Shown one piece after another: positions 12,955 to 14,032 of a stretch of DNA of 14,032 nt. The translations under genes were made by a program, and so were the position numbers. Location of the stretch: positions 1 through 14,032 of the forward strand of contig CANJMX010000025.1 of NCBI GenBank assembly GCA_947475125.1. Reading direction: 5' to 3'. Numbering within the stretch: the stretch's first letter is position 1; each line of letters starts with the position of its first letter. Source of the stretch: Actinomycetota bacterium (GTDB lineage: Bacteria; Actinomycetota; Thermoleophilia; Miltoncostaeales; Miltoncostaeaceae). The notes under the pieces are model-generated. The model searched no databases. It saw only the letters and a list, made by a program, of their open reading frames with translations, and was not told the DNA's origin.

Positions 12955-14032
12955 TCAGTCGGCCAGGGGCTGGAAGGCAACGCCTGAGAGGATCTTGGGA
13001 AAGAAGTAGGTGGACTTCTGGGGCATGACGCCGCCCTCGTCAGCCACAGCCGCCACCTGATCGGTGGGGATGTGGCGCACGATGAGCGCGGCCTTGGCGC
13101 GGCCGGACCGCACGGTGTCCCATGCGTCCTTGGCATCCTTGGTGTAGGTGAGGATCCCCTCGTGGGCCAGATGGGCCTGATCGCCACCGAATGCCGGCAC
13201 CAGCAGGTCACGCTCCAACACGGCCAGGTCGAGTCGTTCGGCTGCTGCCGTGCCCCTGCGACGGGTGGTCAGGAGCATTGCCCTGTCGGCGAGCACCAGA
13301 CCTGCGGCCACAAGGTCGGCTGGCGCGGAGTCAAGCGCCGCCTGCAGCGCGGCCAGATCGTTGTCGAGCGGCGTCACGTCCAGAAGGCTCTCGGCCCCGT
13401 CTGGCCACTCCTTCAGCACGCGGTGGGTGGGCAGCACCACCAGGCCGTCGTCGTTGAGCGAGGTGAGGCCCATCAGCACGAAGTCGTACGGGCGCTCATC
13501 ATCTCCGTCGCCATCCTCGGCCCGACGCTCGTCGCGGTAGGCCAGAGCCGTCTCGTATCGGTGATGGCCATCGGCGATGAGGATCCACCGCCCCTTGAGG
13601 GCCTCCTCGATGGCGGCAAGGCGTGCGGGATCATGAATGGTCCAGAGGCGGTGCACGGTGCCGTCATCATCGGTGATCACTGCCTCGGGCTCGCCGGTGA
13701 TGGCCGCTGCCGTCCAGGCGTCGCCGGCCGGATCGGGGTACAGGCCGAACACGGGCGAGAGTTGCACCTTGGTGGCGTTCATCAGCCGCAGGCGCTCTTC
13801 CTTGGGGCCTGCATGCGTGCGCTCGTGCGGACGCACCACACGGGTTTCGTACGGCTCGGCACCCACGGCGGCCACCAGGGTCTTGCGGGTTCGGTGGCTG
13901 CCATCGGGCAGGTCGAACTCCTGGGTCCAGGCGATCATCACCGGGTCGTCGTAGCGCTTCAGCACGCCGCGCGCGGTCCAGTCGGCGATGGTGGCGGCCA
14001 CTGTCTCGTAGGGGAGACTCGGCAGGTCAATG
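12955..14032 (-). CDS. DUF1015 family protein (5' part beyond window)
   Basis: Conserved protein of unknown function, probably cytoplasmic. About 358 residues are visible and the frame runs off the right edge without a stop or start. The first readable residues, IDLPSLPYETVAATIADW, match the interior of the family, so the GTG at 14001 is not a real start. Diagnostic segments are RPHERTHAGPKEERLRLM followed by NATKVQLSPVFGLY, ADGHHRYETALAYRDE in the middle, and MPQKSTYFFPKILSG near the end. The three conserved histidines in GHHRYE and RPHERTH hint at an enzyme, but no activity is established that I know of. In many genomes DUF1015 neighbours serine-biosynthesis genes; the upstream gene here is not visible. 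It is followed after 19 bases by the phosphatase. Confidence 0.92.
   Translation of the reverse strand, partial: IDLPSLPYETVAATIADWTARGVLKRYDDPVMIAWTQEFDLPDGSHRTRKTLVAAVGAEPYETRVVRPHERTHAGPKEERLRLMNATKVQLSPVFGLYPDPAGDAWTAAAITGEPEAVITDDDGTVHRLWTIHDPARLAAIEEALKGRWILIADGHHRYETALAYRDERRAEDGDGDDERPYDFVLMGLTSLNDDGLVVLPTHRVLKEWPDGAESLLDVTPLDNDLAALQAALDSAPADLVAAGLVLADRAMLLTTRRRGTAAAERLDLAVLERDLLVPAFGGDQAHLAHEGILTYTKDAKDAWDTVRSGRAKAALIVRHIPTDQVAAVADEGGVMPQKSTYFFPKILSGVAFQPLAD

Noticed and set aside
1..14032. Mobile elements, CRISPR, tRNA or rRNA genes
   Set aside because: No transposase, terminal repeats, direct-repeat array or cloverleaf was seen; gaps between genes are all under 235 bases.

Overview
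The window is a GC-rich, densely coding stretch from what is probably an actinobacterial chromosome. GTG and TTG starts, 1-8 bp gene overlaps and cysteine-anchored lipoproteins are common. Two features point to Actinobacteriota: a ClgR-like XRE regulator overlapping clpP, and leaderless-looking genes behind TANNNT-type -10 boxes. The class cannot be fixed from the sequence; the mix of gene types would fit a Thermoleophilia-like lineage, but that is a guess. No rRNA, tRNA, CRISPR array, transposase or phage gene was seen. The region looks like ordinary chromosomal core and transport genes.

Layout. (1) 1-1854, minus strand: the ATPase and the lipoprotein substrate-binding protein (cut by the window edge) of a ferric-iron-type ABC importer. 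An inverted repeat sits over the candidate promoter of the binding protein. (2) 1949-6573, plus strand: four overlapping genes for a MacB/LolD-type ATPase, a large double-FtsX permease, a DUF4430 lipoprotein and the tRNA adenosine deaminase TadA. The divergent promoters of blocks 1 and 2 share 1855-1948. (3) 6653-7780, plus: a secreted clan GH-A glycoside hydrolase. (4) 7794-9493, minus: an ABC-2 exporter (ATPase and permease, 1-base overlap), convergent with block 3 across a 15-bp perfect hairpin. (5) 9727-10641, plus: an unrecognised secreted protein with four cysteines. (6) 10757-14032, minus: DUF1015 protein (cut by the window edge), inositol-monophosphatase family enzyme, a small two-helix membrane protein, a ClgR-like regulator and ClpP. 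All are close or overlapping, and the block ends at a 12-bp hairpin shared with block 5.

The most interesting signal is at the start of the clgR-like gene. Two CGC-N5-GCG inverted repeats lie with centres 21 bp apart, two helical turns. One matches, over all 18 positions, the ClgR operator consensus as I recall it from Corynebacterium. They cover the candidate -10 box, the predicted start point and the first codons, which suggests autoregulation of a clgR-clpP unit. I did not find a clear undescribed defence or biosynthetic system. The least explained parts are the transporter/DUF4430/tadA cluster and the secreted four-cysteine protein.
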